This document shows positions 15,653 to 24,224 of a stretch of 64,000 nucleotides of DNA, piece after piece (the stretch's first letter is position 1; every line of letters begins with the position of its first letter). Location of the stretch: positions 124,001 through 188,000 of the forward strand of contig DPJG01000010.1 in NCBI GenBank assembly GCA_003543135.1, read 5' to 3'. This DNA is from Rheinheimera sp. GTDB taxonomy: Bacteria > Pseudomonadota > Gammaproteobacteria > Enterobacterales > Alteromonadaceae. The notes under the pieces are model-generated. The model searched no databases. It saw only the letters and a list, made by a program, of their open reading frames with translations, and was not told the origin of the DNA. The position numbers were made by a program, and so were the translations under genes.

Positions 15653-18483
15653 GCCAGGCCAGCGCACTGCCCGACATGCTTAAAGCAGAAATTCAGCCGC
15701 AATATCAGGCGATTATGACGCAGTTGTCACAAGCTGAGCCTGCTGTGGCATTAAAGGCCGCAGAGCAGCAGCAATTACAACATTTACTCGGCTGCAGCAG
15801 TTTTGCTGGCCGCGTTTTAATGCAACAGCCGGCATTATTGCCAGCATTGTTATGTGCGACGCAGCGCTCTGAAGCGCTGGCACCGCTGCAACTGGCGGAC
15901 AATCTGACAGAAGCTCAGGTGATGACGACGCTCAGGCTCTATAGAAACGCCCAGTTATGCCGCATTCTGGCTGATGATGTGCTCCATCAGCAGCAGGTTG
16001 AACAGTCGCTGCGGCGCGTGTCACAGCTTGCCGATGAGTTAATTAACGCCGCTTATCAGTTTGCCTATCAGGAAGTGGCGCGCCAGTGGGGGCAGCCGCT
16101 CGACAGTCAGGGCCGGGCTATGCCGTTGTTGATTATAGGCATGGGCAAACTGGGTGGCGCAGAGCTGAATTTTTCCTCGGACATCGACCTGATTCTGGTG
16201 TATCCGCAGCACGGCGAAACTCAGGGCGGCCGGCGCAGTTGTGATCACGCCCAGTTTTATACCAAAGTAGGGCAAAAGCTGATTGCGCTGTTGCATCAGG
16301 TGACAGCCGACGGTTTTGTCTATCGGGTTGATATGCGGTTGCGGCCTTTTGGTGACAGTGGCCCGCTGGTGCTGAGTTTTGCCGCTTTTGAAGATTATTA
16401 CCAGGCGCAGGGCCGCGACTGGGAACGTTATGCCATGCTCAAAGCGCGGATCTTAAATCCGGTGGAACCATACGCCAGTGAGCTGCAGGCCATGCTCAGA
16501 CCTTTTGTTTACCGGCGTTATATTGATTATTCGGCCATAGAGTCACTGCGGCGGATGAAGCAGCTGATAGAGCAGGAAAACCGCCGGAAAAACCGCACCG
16601 ACAATATTAAACTGGGCGCCGGTGGCATCCGTGAAGTGGAGTTTATTGTGCAAACGCTGCAGCTTATCCGCGGTGGCCGTATTCCACAGTTACAGCAGGT
16701 GTCTATTTATCTGGCGCTGCAGGCACTGGCTGACAATGACATTCTGCAACCCGAACAAATGCAGCAGCTGAAGGCCGACTATTCGGCGCTGCGCCAGGTA
16801 GAGCAGTTGCTGCAGGGCATGGATGACCAGCAAACCCAGACTCTGCCGCAGGATAGCTTGTTGCGCCAGCGGCTGGTACTGGCCTGTGGGGATGCCAGCT
16901 GGCAAGCGCTTGAAGCGCGGATCAGCGCCACTATGGCGCGTGTGCATCAGCAGTTTAAGCAGGTGATCGCCCATGAAGATAAAGCCGAGCCGGAAGATTT
17001 ATTAACCGGCAGATTGCTGTGGGAAAGTGAGTTACCTACAGCTGAACTCGCAGCTGAAGTGGATTGGCTCAGCCAGCAAGACGCCACAGCGCTGATAGAA
17101 AATCTGCAGCAATTTAAGCTCGATTGCCAGAAAAACAAAGTGGGGCCGCGTGGCCGTGAGTTGCTGGCTAAATTAATGCCGATGTTGTTGTCGGGGCTGG
17201 CGACCGAACAAGCTGGCCCTGAAGTGTTAAGCCGTGTGTTGGTGGTGTTTAAACAAATTGTCAGCCGCACCGCTTATCTGGAGCTGCTCTACGAAAACCC
17301 ACCGGCGTTGCAGCAGCTGGTAAAACTTTGTGCCCGCAGTGGCTGGTTGTCATCCCATCTGGCACGTTATCCGATGTTATTGGACGAGCTGATTGATCCT
17401 GAGCAGTTGTATCAGGTGGCCACAGTAGCGGATTACCGCGACCGGCTCAGGTTGCAGCTGCTGCGGGTGCCGGAAGATGATCTGGAGCTTTTAATGGAAA
17501 CGCTGCGCCAGTACAAACAAGCGCAGCAGCTGCGGATTGCCGCGGCCGATATCAGCGGTATGTTGCCTTTGATGAAAGTCAGTGACCATTTAACCTGGCT
17601 GGCCGAAGCTGTGATGGAAAAAGTGGTGGAGCTGGCCTGGCAACAAATGGTAGAAAAATACGGTTATCCAGCTGGTCTTGGGGCCGGCAGCGATAAACAG
17701 TTTGCGGTTATCGCCTATGGCAAACTGGGCGGCCTGGAGCTGGGTTATGGCTCTGATTTGGATTTAGTGTTTTTACATCAGTGTGATGCCAATACGGAAA
17801 CCAACGGCGATAAAACAATAGATTCACGGCAGTTTTACTTAAAACTGGTACAACGGATTTTGCATTTATGCACCACCCGCACCGCCAGTGGTGTGCTCTA
17901 TGATGTAGACACCAGGCTGCGGCCTTCCGGCAATGCCGGTTTGCTGACGGTGCATATTGAAACCTACCGCGATTATTTATTGCATGACGCCTGGACATGG
18001 GAACATCAGGCGCTGGTTCGTACCCGGCTGATTTATGGGGATGCGGCTATCGCACAACGTTTTGAACAGATCCGCGCTGAAGTTCTGGGAAAACAACGTG
18101 ATTTGACGCTGCTAAAAGAAGAAGTGTTGTCGATGCGGCAAAAGCTCAGGGAACATCACGGGTTGGACAATACCGAAGTGAAACACACAGCAGGTGGTGT
18201 GGTGGATCTGGAGTTTATCAGTCAATATCTGGTGTTGGCTTATGGCGCACAGTATCCGGCGCTTTATCAGTACAGTGACAATATCCGTATTCTGGACGCA
18301 GCTGCAGCCTGCGGTATGATGAGCCTGAGTGAAGCCAGTGCATTGCAGCAGGCCTATCAGGATTTACGGGGTGTGAGTCACAGGCTGACGCTGGAACCGG
18401 CTGATGTGACTGATATGCCCGATCTCAGTTCGGCTTTGGCTCAGGTGCAGCAGAGCTGGCAACAGGTGTTTGCAGCGCTCTAG
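15649..18483 (+). CDS. glnE: Bifunctional glutamine synthetase adenylyltransferase/deadenylase
   Basis: GlnE adds or removes AMP on glutamine synthetase, with PII proteins and glutamine deciding the direction. The 944-residue length is typical. Two nucleotidyltransferase signatures mark the two active sites: GMGKLGGAELNFSSDIDLI (about 164-182, deadenylase half) and KLGGLELGYGSDLDLVF (about 690-706, adenylylase half). The start overlaps the ygiF stop (ATGA). The 3' end overlaps a convergent gene (18425-19072) by 59 bp. Confidence 0.97.
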   Translation: MSQASALPDMLKAEIQPQYQAIMTQLSQAEPAVALKAAEQQQLQHLLGCSSFAGRVLMQQPALLPALLCATQRSEALAPLQLADNLTEAQVMTTLRLYRNAQLCRILADDVLHQQQVEQSLRRVSQLADELINAAYQFAYQEVARQWGQPLDSQGRAMPLLIIGMGKLGGAELNFSSDIDLILVYPQHGETQGGRRSCDHAQFYTKVGQKLIALLHQVTADGFVYRVDMRLRPFGDSGPLVLSFAAFEDYYQAQGRDWERYAMLKARILNPVEPYASELQAMLRPFVYRRYIDYSAIESLRRMKQLIEQENRRKNRTDNIKLGAGGIREVEFIVQTLQLIRGGRIPQLQQVSIYLALQALADNDILQPEQMQQLKADYSALRQVEQLLQGMDDQQTQTLPQDSLLRQRLVLACGDASWQALEARISATMARVHQQFKQVIAHEDKAEPEDLLTGRLLWESELPTAELAAEVDWLSQQDATALIENLQQFKLDCQKNKVGPRGRELLAKLMPMLLSGLATEQAGPEVLSRVLVVFKQIVSRTAYLELLYENPPALQQLVKLCARSGWLSSHLARYPMLLDELIDPEQLYQVATVADYRDRLRLQLLRVPEDDLELLMETLRQYKQAQQLRIAAADISGMLPLMKVSDHLTWLAEAVMEKVVELAWQQMVEKYGYPAGLGAGSDKQFAVIAYGKLGGLELGYGSDLDLVFLHQCDANTETNGDKTIDSRQFYLKLVQRILHLCTTRTASGVLYDVDTRLRPSGNAGLLTVHIETYRDYLLHDAWTWEHQALVRTRLIYGDAAIAQRFEQIRAEVLGKQRDLTLLKEEVLSMRQKLREHHGLDNTEVKHTAGGVVDLEFISQYLVLAYGAQYPALYQYSDNIRILDAAAACGMMSLSEASALQQAYQDLRGVSHRLTLEPADVTDMPDLSSALAQVQQSWQQVFAAL

Positions 18484-19072
18484 CCGCCTCATTGAGCGCG
18501 CGGCAGTTTTGCTGCAAAAAGTTATTGGTTTTGTCCGTCATCACGGCAGCGCGCTCTTTTGGACACATATACAGCAGCACAGGTTTTTCAAAATCAGGGG
18601 CTATGGCCGAGGCAATTTCTTTCAGGGTTTTTAAATAATCGCCTTCGCTGTGGAAATAATGTTTCACGACATAATCGCGTGGCAGTGTCCAGATCAGTTC
18701 AATATCTTCGGCGCTGGCATAAGCAATTAAATCTTCCCGGATTTTATTGCCGGCTTTAAAACGGCGTTGCATGATCTTGCCGGTCCAATCAGCATCCAGC
18801 GGCGGTACTGTGTTGGTGCGGGCGGCCAGAGTTTCAGCTAAAGAACCACTGGTATCGGTCAGGCTGATAATAAATTCTTTGGATAAATCCTTGGTGGCGT
18901 CCAGCGAAAAGCGGATTTGTTCATAAAAGTCGGTAAATTCCTGCGCCGCCGCCACTTTGATATTACCAGTGGTGTGGGTGGTGTTTTTAAACAAATCGGG
19001 TTTGCTCAGCAGAAAAACTGCCAGTGCTATTAAAATAGCAGCTGCAGATAAGTGTTTGATCCAAAACCACAT
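18425..19072 (-). CDS. Single-helix membrane protein of unknown function
   Basis: The product has 215 residues from ATG 19072 (GGGAGA upstream; an earlier GTG in the frame at 19090 is less likely). It has one N-terminal membrane helix (about 5-25, HLSAAAILIALAVFLL) and a periplasmic domain of about 190 residues containing a lone cysteine in LLYMCPKERAAVMTDKTNNF, with another at FLQQNCRAL. I do not recognise the family; its helical tail (RALNEAARALQ) suggests a compact fold. It is convergent with glnE, its 3' end covering the last 59 bp of glnE antisense. A promoter between this gene and lpxL is not obvious. Confidence 0.65.
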   Translation of the reverse strand: MWFWIKHLSAAAILIALAVFLLSKPDLFKNTTHTTGNIKVAAAQEFTDFYEQIRFSLDATKDLSKEFIISLTDTSGSLAETLAARTNTVPPLDADWTGKIMQRRFKAGNKIREDLIAYASAEDIELIWTLPRDYVVKHYFHSEGDYLKTLKEIASAIAPDFEKPVLLYMCPKERAAVMTDKTNNFLQQNCRALNEAARALQTPVASSAAPEPKPN

Positions 19073-19214
19073 AAGTTTAATCTCCCGCACCAGAGGCTGC
19101 TGTCATACTAGTCAAAGTCGAAGACGGTGCCAACTTATTTTCCAAACTGCGGCGCAAGGCGGGTGCTTTGTCAGCACCAGCCTGAGCCTGGTTGCAGCGT
19201 GATATTACTGCTAT

Positions 19215-20138
19215 TTAATAAAAACCTTTATCATCCTTGTTGGGTCTGGTTTTAAAACGCCGGTGCAACCACATATATTGTTCCGGATGTTTTAACACTG
19301 CCTGTTCTACCCACTGATTCACCCGGCGCACATCGGCGCTGTCATCGCCGCTTGGGAAATTTTGCAGTGCAGGCAAAGCTTCCACCAGATAACCGCCGCC
19401 ATCGGGCAGGGTGCTGGTATAAATCGGCACCACACTGCAATTGGCGGCATTGGCAAATAACAAGGTGCCTGTGGTGCTGGCGGTTTGAGCCACGGCAAAA
19501 AAGGGCACAAACACAGCCCGGTTCGGGCCATAGTCCTGATCCGGCAGATAAAAACACACTTCACCTTCATTCAGCGCCTGGATCAGGCCTTTGACATCTC
19601 TTTTGCCAATCATGTATTTGTTGCTGCGGCTGCGGCCGCGATACATAAAATATTCCATCACCGGATTATTATGTGGCCGGTAAAAACCAACACTGGGATG
19701 GGTCAGGCCAAAAGCCCGGCCGGCAGCTTCAAGGTGCAGCATGTGGCTGGCCAGCAATAACACCCCTTTCCCTTTGGCAAGCTCAGCCTGAATATGTTCA
19801 TAACCTTGAAAATGAGCCAGCTTTTTAAAACGCCAGTCCGGCCACCACCAGGCAATAATGGTTTCCACAGCGGCGCAGCCACTGTGTTCAAAATTCTCAA
19901 GCAGCAGCTGTTGCCGCTCGGCAGCGGTTTTTTCCGGGAAACATAATTCCAGATTACGTGCCGCCACTTTACGGCGTGATTTCAGTACTTTGAGCATCAA
20001 ACGGCCGAGGCTCCTGCCCAGGGCCATTAACCAGCGGTAAGGTAACCAGCTCAGCACATAAGCCAATGCCAGACCCAACCACAATAACCAAAAACGTGGA
20101 TGCAACATCGACCACTGAAAAGGTGGGGCTTTAATCAC
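19215..20138 (-). CDS. lpxL: Kdo2-lipid A lauroyl acyltransferase LpxL
   Basis: This inner-membrane enzyme transfers a laurate from acyl-ACP to Kdo2-lipid IV-A in late lipid A synthesis. The 307 residues follow E. coli LpxL closely: MLHPRFWLLWLGLALA near the start, NLELCFPE, the catalytic HX4E in SHMLHLEAAG (about 131), YRPHNNP, FYLPDQDYGP and EQYMWLHRRFKTRP at the end. I use GTG 20138, with GAGGA 7 nt upstream. It has the tolC gene upstream on the same strand, with a hairpin between. Confidence 0.93.
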   Translation of the reverse strand: MIKAPPFQWSMLHPRFWLLWLGLALAYVLSWLPYRWLMALGRSLGRLMLKVLKSRRKVAARNLELCFPEKTAAERQQLLLENFEHSGCAAVETIIAWWWPDWRFKKLAHFQGYEHIQAELAKGKGVLLLASHMLHLEAAGRAFGLTHPSVGFYRPHNNPVMEYFMYRGRSRSNKYMIGKRDVKGLIQALNEGEVCFYLPDQDYGPNRAVFVPFFAVAQTASTTGTLLFANAANCSVVPIYTSTLPDGGGYLVEALPALQNFPSGDDSADVRRVNQWVEQAVLKHPEQYMWLHRRFKTRPNKDDKGFY

Positions 20139-20203
20139 AACAGATCCTCGACAGAAAAAACCGGGGCATTGTAACGGAAATCAACAGACAAAACAGGAGG
20201 GAG

Positions 20204-20231
20204 ACAGGTCCAGCCTGTTGGCCGGACCTGT
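20204..20231. terminator. Hairpin downstream of tolC
   Basis: ACAGGTCCAGCC (20204-20215) pairs with GGCCGGACCTGT (20220-20231) with one mismatch and a 4-nt loop. It lies 10 bp after the tolC stop on the minus strand. The tract after it is CTCCCTCCTGTTTTG, not a clean T-run, so termination may be partial, allowing some read-through into lpxL. Confidence 0.5.
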
Positions 20232-20241
20232 ACAGAGCAGA

Positions 20242-21555
20242 TTAAGCGCTCAGAGCTTTGTTCACTAAATCTAAATCGGCTTCGGTCAGGGTGCCGGCCG
20301 CTTGTTTTAATGACAACACAGCCAGAATGTAATCGTAACGGGCTTTGGTCAGATTACGGCGGGCATCAAACAGGTTGCGGGTGCTGATCAGCACGTCAAC
20401 AATAGTCCGGGTGCCTACTTCAAAACCAGCTTCGGTGGCTTTTAATGCACTTTCTGCAGAAACTACGGCTTGCTCCAGTGCTTTAATACCGGCAATAGCG
20501 GCACCCACGTTGTTGTAGTTCACGCGGATTTGACGCAGCACAGAACGATGACCCAGTTCTAAGTCTTCGCTGGTCGCCACATAGTTGGCGCGTTGTACAT
20601 CAGTATTGGCAACCACTGCACCACCTGAATAAATAGGCACTGCAAGGTTCACAGTCACAGAGCTGCTGTCTGTTTGCGGTGTACGGTTTGAATCATCAAT
20701 GCCGGCTTTAGCCGTCAGGCCCACAGTTGGGTAGTGGCCACTTTCGGCTAAATCAATATTGTTTTGTGCAATTTCAACGGCCAGTTTACGGGCTTTTAAA
20801 TCCAGATTGTTTTCTTCAGCAATGGCTACCCAGTCCACGGCATTGGCAGGTTGTGGTGCCGTTGCTTTAAAAGCAGTGGTGTTTAGCGCCGCTAAATCTG
20901 AATGATAAACGCCGGTAATTTCCTGCAGCGCTTCTTTGGCATTTTCCAGCGCATTGGTGGCGGAAATTTCGCGGGCCACCACGCTGTCGTATTGTGCCTG
21001 CGCTTCATGCACGTCAGTAATTGCAGTTAAACCTACCGCAAAACGTTGTTTGGTTTGTTCCAGCTGGCGTTCAACCGCACGCTTTTCAGCAACCACAAAG
21101 GTTAAATCGTCGTTGGCACTTAACACATTAAAATAAGCCTGAGATACACGCACAATCAGCGCTTGCAAGGCTGCATTGTAATAAGTCTGACCTTGCAGAG
21201 CTTGTTTTTCGGCGTTAGATAACCGTTCCCAATCTGCCCAGTCAAAAATGCTTTGTGTCAGTGTCAGGTCGGCACCGGTACTGGTGCTGTTGCCGCGAAC
21301 TACGGTGTTCTGGTTAGTCACTTGTTCGGCTGAGCTGCGGGTAACACCAGCAGCCAGGCTGATGGTTGGTAAAAATTGCGCTTTGCTGACATCAATGCCG
21401 GCAGCTGCTGCATCACGTTGAGCGGCTGTTTTTAATACCAGAGGGTCTTTTTTTAATGCCAGTTGATAAATATTTTGCAGATTTTCAGCGCTAACTTGCA
21501 GGCTCAGCAGACCAATAGCGGTACAAATCAGTGAATTTAATAAGGTTTTCTTCAT
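20242..21555 (-). CDS. tolC: TolC family outer-membrane channel
   Basis: TolC forms the outer-membrane exit duct for multidrug efflux pumps and type I secretion. The 437-residue protein has a signal peptide (about 1-23, cleaved after LQVSA) and two OEP repeats with long coiled-coil hairpins (ALQALIVRVSQAYFNVLSA and SVLRQIRVNYNNVGAAIAG). It matches E. coli TolC in structure but is shorter at the C-terminus (E. coli precursor about 493). It is divergent from nudF with a 115-bp gap, the same arrangement as in E. coli. Confidence 0.95.
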   Translation of the reverse strand: MKKTLLNSLICTAIGLLSLQVSAENLQNIYQLALKKDPLVLKTAAQRDAAAAGIDVSKAQFLPTISLAAGVTRSSAEQVTNQNTVVRGNSTSTGADLTLTQSIFDWADWERLSNAEKQALQGQTYYNAALQALIVRVSQAYFNVLSANDDLTFVVAEKRAVERQLEQTKQRFAVGLTAITDVHEAQAQYDSVVAREISATNALENAKEALQEITGVYHSDLAALNTTAFKATAPQPANAVDWVAIAEENNLDLKARKLAVEIAQNNIDLAESGHYPTVGLTAKAGIDDSNRTPQTDSSSVTVNLAVPIYSGGAVVANTDVQRANYVATSEDLELGHRSVLRQIRVNYNNVGAAIAGIKALEQAVVSAESALKATEAGFEVGTRTIVDVLISTRNLFDARRNLTKARYDYILAVLSLKQAAGTLTEADLDLVNKALSA

Positions 21556-21599
21556 AACCCAATCCTATGGAAAACTAAAAGTGAACGAATAATATCGTG

Positions 21600-21642
21600 T
21601 TAGCGTACACTAAGTCACAATTAATGCGTAAAAGTTATACGC
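21600..21642. promoter_or_regulatory. Repeated GCGTA elements between tolC and nudF
   Basis: The 115-bp divergent gap contains a near-palindrome TTAGCGTACACTAA (21600-21613, one mismatched pair) and an inverted repeat GCGTA (21626-21630) / TACGC (21638-21642) with a 7-bp spacer. GCGTA thus occurs three times in 43 bp. They may be operator sites shared by tolC and the nudF operon. No -35/-10 pair is clear. Confidence 0.3.
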
Positions 21643-21670
21643 CCAAATGTAACAGAATGTGAGACCTAAT

Positions 21671-22306
21671 ATGTCTGAAATCAAGGGCATCCATTATCCG
21701 GCATTTACGCAGGACGATTTGCAGATTATCGACCAGCACACCGTTTTTCAGGGTTTTTTCCGGATCAATCAGTACCGGATCAAACATAAACTCTTTGCCG
21801 GTGGCTGGAGTGAAACTTTCAGCCGTGAGATGTTTGAACGGGGCCACGCTGTCGTGGTGCTGCCTTATTGTGTAAACACCGACAGTCTGGTGCTGGTTGA
21901 GCAGTTCCGGCTTGGTGCTGCAGCAACCAGTGCCAGCCCATGGCTGCTGGAAGCTGTGGCCGGCATGATTGGTGAAGGTGAGGTTTTTGAAGAGGTGGCA
22001 CGCCGTGAAGCGCAGGAAGAAGCCGGCCTGACCTTAGGCCGGTTATGGCCGATGCTGAGTTATTTAAGCAGCCCGGGCGGCACCACAGAGCGCATTCATT
22101 TATATCTCGGAGAGATTAAGGGCGAAGTGACAACAGGTGTCTTTGGTTTGCCCGAAGAACATGAAGATATCAAAGTGCATGTTGTCAGCCGCCAGGATGC
22201 GATGGCGCTACTTCACAACGGAAAAATTGATAATGCGGCAACCCTGATTGCACTACAATGGTTGGAATTACATCTGGCACAGGTGCGTGCCGCTTGGGAG
22301 TCGTAA
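21671..22306 (+). CDS. nudF: ADP-ribose pyrophosphatase NudF
   Basis: NudF hydrolyses ADP-ribose and related nucleotide sugars to AMP and sugar phosphate. The 211-residue protein carries the Nudix box, GEGEVFEEVARREAQEEAGL at about 103-122 (G-x5-E-x7-REUxEE), with metal-binding glutamates. It is the first gene of nudF-yqiB-cpdA-yqiA-parE, the E. coli order, divergent from tolC. Start ATG 21671 gives MSEIKGIHYPAF; the GTG four codons upstream is less likely. Confidence 0.95.
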   Translation: MSEIKGIHYPAFTQDDLQIIDQHTVFQGFFRINQYRIKHKLFAGGWSETFSREMFERGHAVVVLPYCVNTDSLVLVEQFRLGAAATSASPWLLEAVAGMIGEGEVFEEVARREAQEEAGLTLGRLWPMLSYLSSPGGTTERIHLYLGEIKGEVTTGVFGLPEEHEDIKVHVVSRQDAMALLHNGKIDNAATLIALQWLELHLAQVRAAWES

Positions 22307-22312
22307 ACGCAG

Positions 22313-22774
22313 ATGTCGCTGGCGTCCAAAAAAACAGCTTACAAACCATATGTTCCTGATTTTCTTACTTTATGTGAGCGCAATTACGCACAACTGCGTT
22401 TTTTATTGCCGGGGCAGCAGGCGGCAGTTTCACCGCGTATTGGGGACAGTCAGGTGATCCAGATTACCGAGCAGGAAGGTTATCGAATTCGTTTGCTGGA
22501 GCTGTGCAAATTTACCACCACCATCCGGATTGAACATTTAAGCCAATCGGTGGCAGCCTGGTTAAGACCACAGTTTGAAGTGCGGTTGTACCATGACGCC
22601 CGCCTGGCTGAAGTGGTGGCCTGCCAGCAAATCCGCCGTTTTAAAGCTGTATACGATTATCCTAATACCGAGATGATGTTGCCCGATGAAAAACGCCAGA
22701 TTAATTTGCTGCTGCGCGACTGGCTCACCTTATGCCAGCGTCAGGGGTATCGCCGGGTTGAGACACTGAATTGA
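22313..22774 (+). CDS. yqiB: DUF1249 protein YqiB
   Basis: The 153-residue cytoplasmic protein belongs to the YqiB (DUF1249) family: YVPDFLTLCERNYAQLRFLL near the start, FEVRLYHDARLAEVV in the middle and QINLLLRDWLTLCQRQGYR at the end. No biochemical function is established, but it is constantly found between nudF and cpdA. It lies 6 bp after nudF and its stop overlaps the cpdA ATG by one base (TGATG), so it is co-translated. Confidence 0.93.
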   Translation: MSLASKKTAYKPYVPDFLTLCERNYAQLRFLLPGQQAAVSPRIGDSQVIQITEQEGYRIRLLELCKFTTTIRIEHLSQSVAAWLRPQFEVRLYHDARLAEVVACQQIRRFKAVYDYPNTEMMLPDEKRQINLLLRDWLTLCQRQGYRRVETLN

Positions 22775-23571
22775 TGTTGTTGAGTTATACTTTTGCGCCG
22801 CAAGCCACTTACCGCTTGTTACAACTTTCCGACTGTCACCTGCTCGCTGACAAAAACGGCGAATATCAGCAGATCCAGCCTTATCAACATCTGAAGCAGT
22901 TGTTACTGCGTTATCCGGCGGCAAATTTTGATGCTGTGATTTTAACCGGCGATTTAACCCAGGATCACAGCCTGGCGTCTTATCAGCATTTGGCTGAGCT
23001 GCTGCACAACTGGCAACAACACAAAGCGACACCGGTATTTTATCTGCCGGGCAACCATGACGATCCGGCCATGATGGCGCAGGCTTTTGCCAAAGCGCCT
23101 TTTTACCACCACAGCTGGTTAGATTTGCAGGGCTGGACTCTGGGGTTACTCAATACCAAAGGGCCAACACCCGCCGGAGAGTTTGATGCCCTAAGGCGCA
23201 GCGCCTTGGTATTGCAGTTAAACCAGCTCAGCACGCCGGTTTGGTTATTTTGCCATCATCAAGTAGCGCCTGTGGGAAGTTTTATTGATACGCTGGGGCT
23301 GCAACAGCCTGAATTATTCTGGCAGTTATTGGCGCAATATCCGCAAGTTAAAGGCTTGGCACATGGCCATTGTCATTTTGCCTACGAACGGCTGGATACT
23401 GTGCCGCAGGCGACGGGCAGGCAGCTGCAGATTGTCGGTTGTCCGGCAACTTCAGTACAATTTAAACAAACAGCAGACTGGCAAACCGAAGATTTGGGGC
23501 CACAAGCTTGTGTCTGGACTTTTTGTGCAGGGGATACGCCTGCAGTTTCCTGGGAGTTTATCGGGCTGTGA
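22774..23571 (+). CDS. cpdA: 3',5'-cAMP phosphodiesterase CpdA
   Basis: CpdA hydrolyses cAMP and so tunes CRP activity. The 265-residue protein has the calcineurin-like metallophosphatase motifs in order: LSDCHL (about 17-22), GDLTQD (about 56-61), GNHDD (about 92-96), CHHQ (about 161) and GHCHF (about 200-204), the last being the GHxH element. ATG 22774 shares its A with the yqiB stop. It overlaps yqiA by 4 bp at the 3' end. Confidence 0.95.
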   Translation: MLLSYTFAPQATYRLLQLSDCHLLADKNGEYQQIQPYQHLKQLLLRYPAANFDAVILTGDLTQDHSLASYQHLAELLHNWQQHKATPVFYLPGNHDDPAMMAQAFAKAPFYHHSWLDLQGWTLGLLNTKGPTPAGEFDALRRSALVLQLNQLSTPVWLFCHHQVAPVGSFIDTLGLQQPELFWQLLAQYPQVKGLAHGHCHFAYERLDTVPQATGRQLQIVGCPATSVQFKQTADWQTEDLGPQACVWTFCAGDTPAVSWEFIGL

Positions 23572-24143
23572 GTAGTAAGTTAGTGGTGTATTTACACGGT
23601 TTTGCCAGTTCGTCGCAGTCAGAAAAAGCGCTGCTTACCGCCGATTATTTTGCCCGCGAGTTGCCACAACACCGGTTATTAGTGCCGGATTTGCCTTATA
23701 CCCCAAACGAAGCCATGGCCTGTTTGCAGGAATTGCTGCAAGGGCAAAGGCCGGATGCGGTGATAGGTAGTTCGCTGGGAGGCTTTCTGGCCACAGTGCT
23801 GGCAGAGCAGCATCAGTGTTATGCCGCGCTGATCAACCCGGCGGTACGGCCACATTTATTACTCGCGAAACATCTGGGTCGTTATTACCATCCGGTCAGA
23901 CAACAGCATTATGAGGTTACTCAAGACCATCTGCCGCTGCTGGCGCAATTAGCACCGGCCAAACCCAAAAATCCGGCGCTTTATCAGGTGTTATTACAAA
24001 GTGGTGATGAAGTGCTGAATTATCTGGACGCGGTCGATTTTTACCAGCATTGTCAATTAGATGTACAAGAAGGCGGCGATCACAGCTATCAGGGGTATGC
24101 CAACAGGCTGCCGGATATTGTCAAATTCTGCCAATTAGCGTAA
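23568..24143 (+). CDS. yqiA: YqiA-family alpha/beta-hydrolase esterase
   Basis: The product has 191 residues from GTG 23568, whose last two bases are in the cpdA stop (GTGA overlap), so translation is coupled. The sequence MSSKLVVYLHGFASSSQS matches the family start. GSSLGGFLA (about 65-73) is the nucleophile elbow, and a late GGDHSYQG (about 167-174) supplies the His. E. coli YqiA is a short-acyl esterase of unknown physiological substrate. The longer frame to 23508 is inside cpdA and rejected. Confidence 0.92.
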   Translation: MSSKLVVYLHGFASSSQSEKALLTADYFARELPQHRLLVPDLPYTPNEAMACLQELLQGQRPDAVIGSSLGGFLATVLAEQHQCYAALINPAVRPHLLLAKHLGRYYHPVRQQHYEVTQDHLPLLAQLAPAKPKNPALYQVLLQSGDEVLNYLDAVDFYQHCQLDVQEGGDHSYQGYANRLPDIVKFCQLA

Positions 24144-24172
24144 AACACTGGGGATCAATACAGTGACTTTGC

Positions 24173-24199
24173 GCCAGCCGTTTTTATAAAGCGGCTGGC
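24173..24199. other. Stem-loop in the yqiA-parE gap
   Basis: GCCAGCCG (24173-24180) pairs exactly with CGGCTGGC (24192-24199) around an 11-nt A+T-rich loop, 25 bp before the parE ATG. No T-run follows, so it is more likely an RNA processing or pause element than a terminator. Confidence 0.4.
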
Positions 24200-24224
24200 A
24201 TGCCCACAGCAGCCAGAGAACAGC

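Noticed and set aside
22771-22774. TTG start for cpdA one codon upstream
   Set aside because: The ATG at 22774 fits family starts and couples to the yqiB stop (TGATG).
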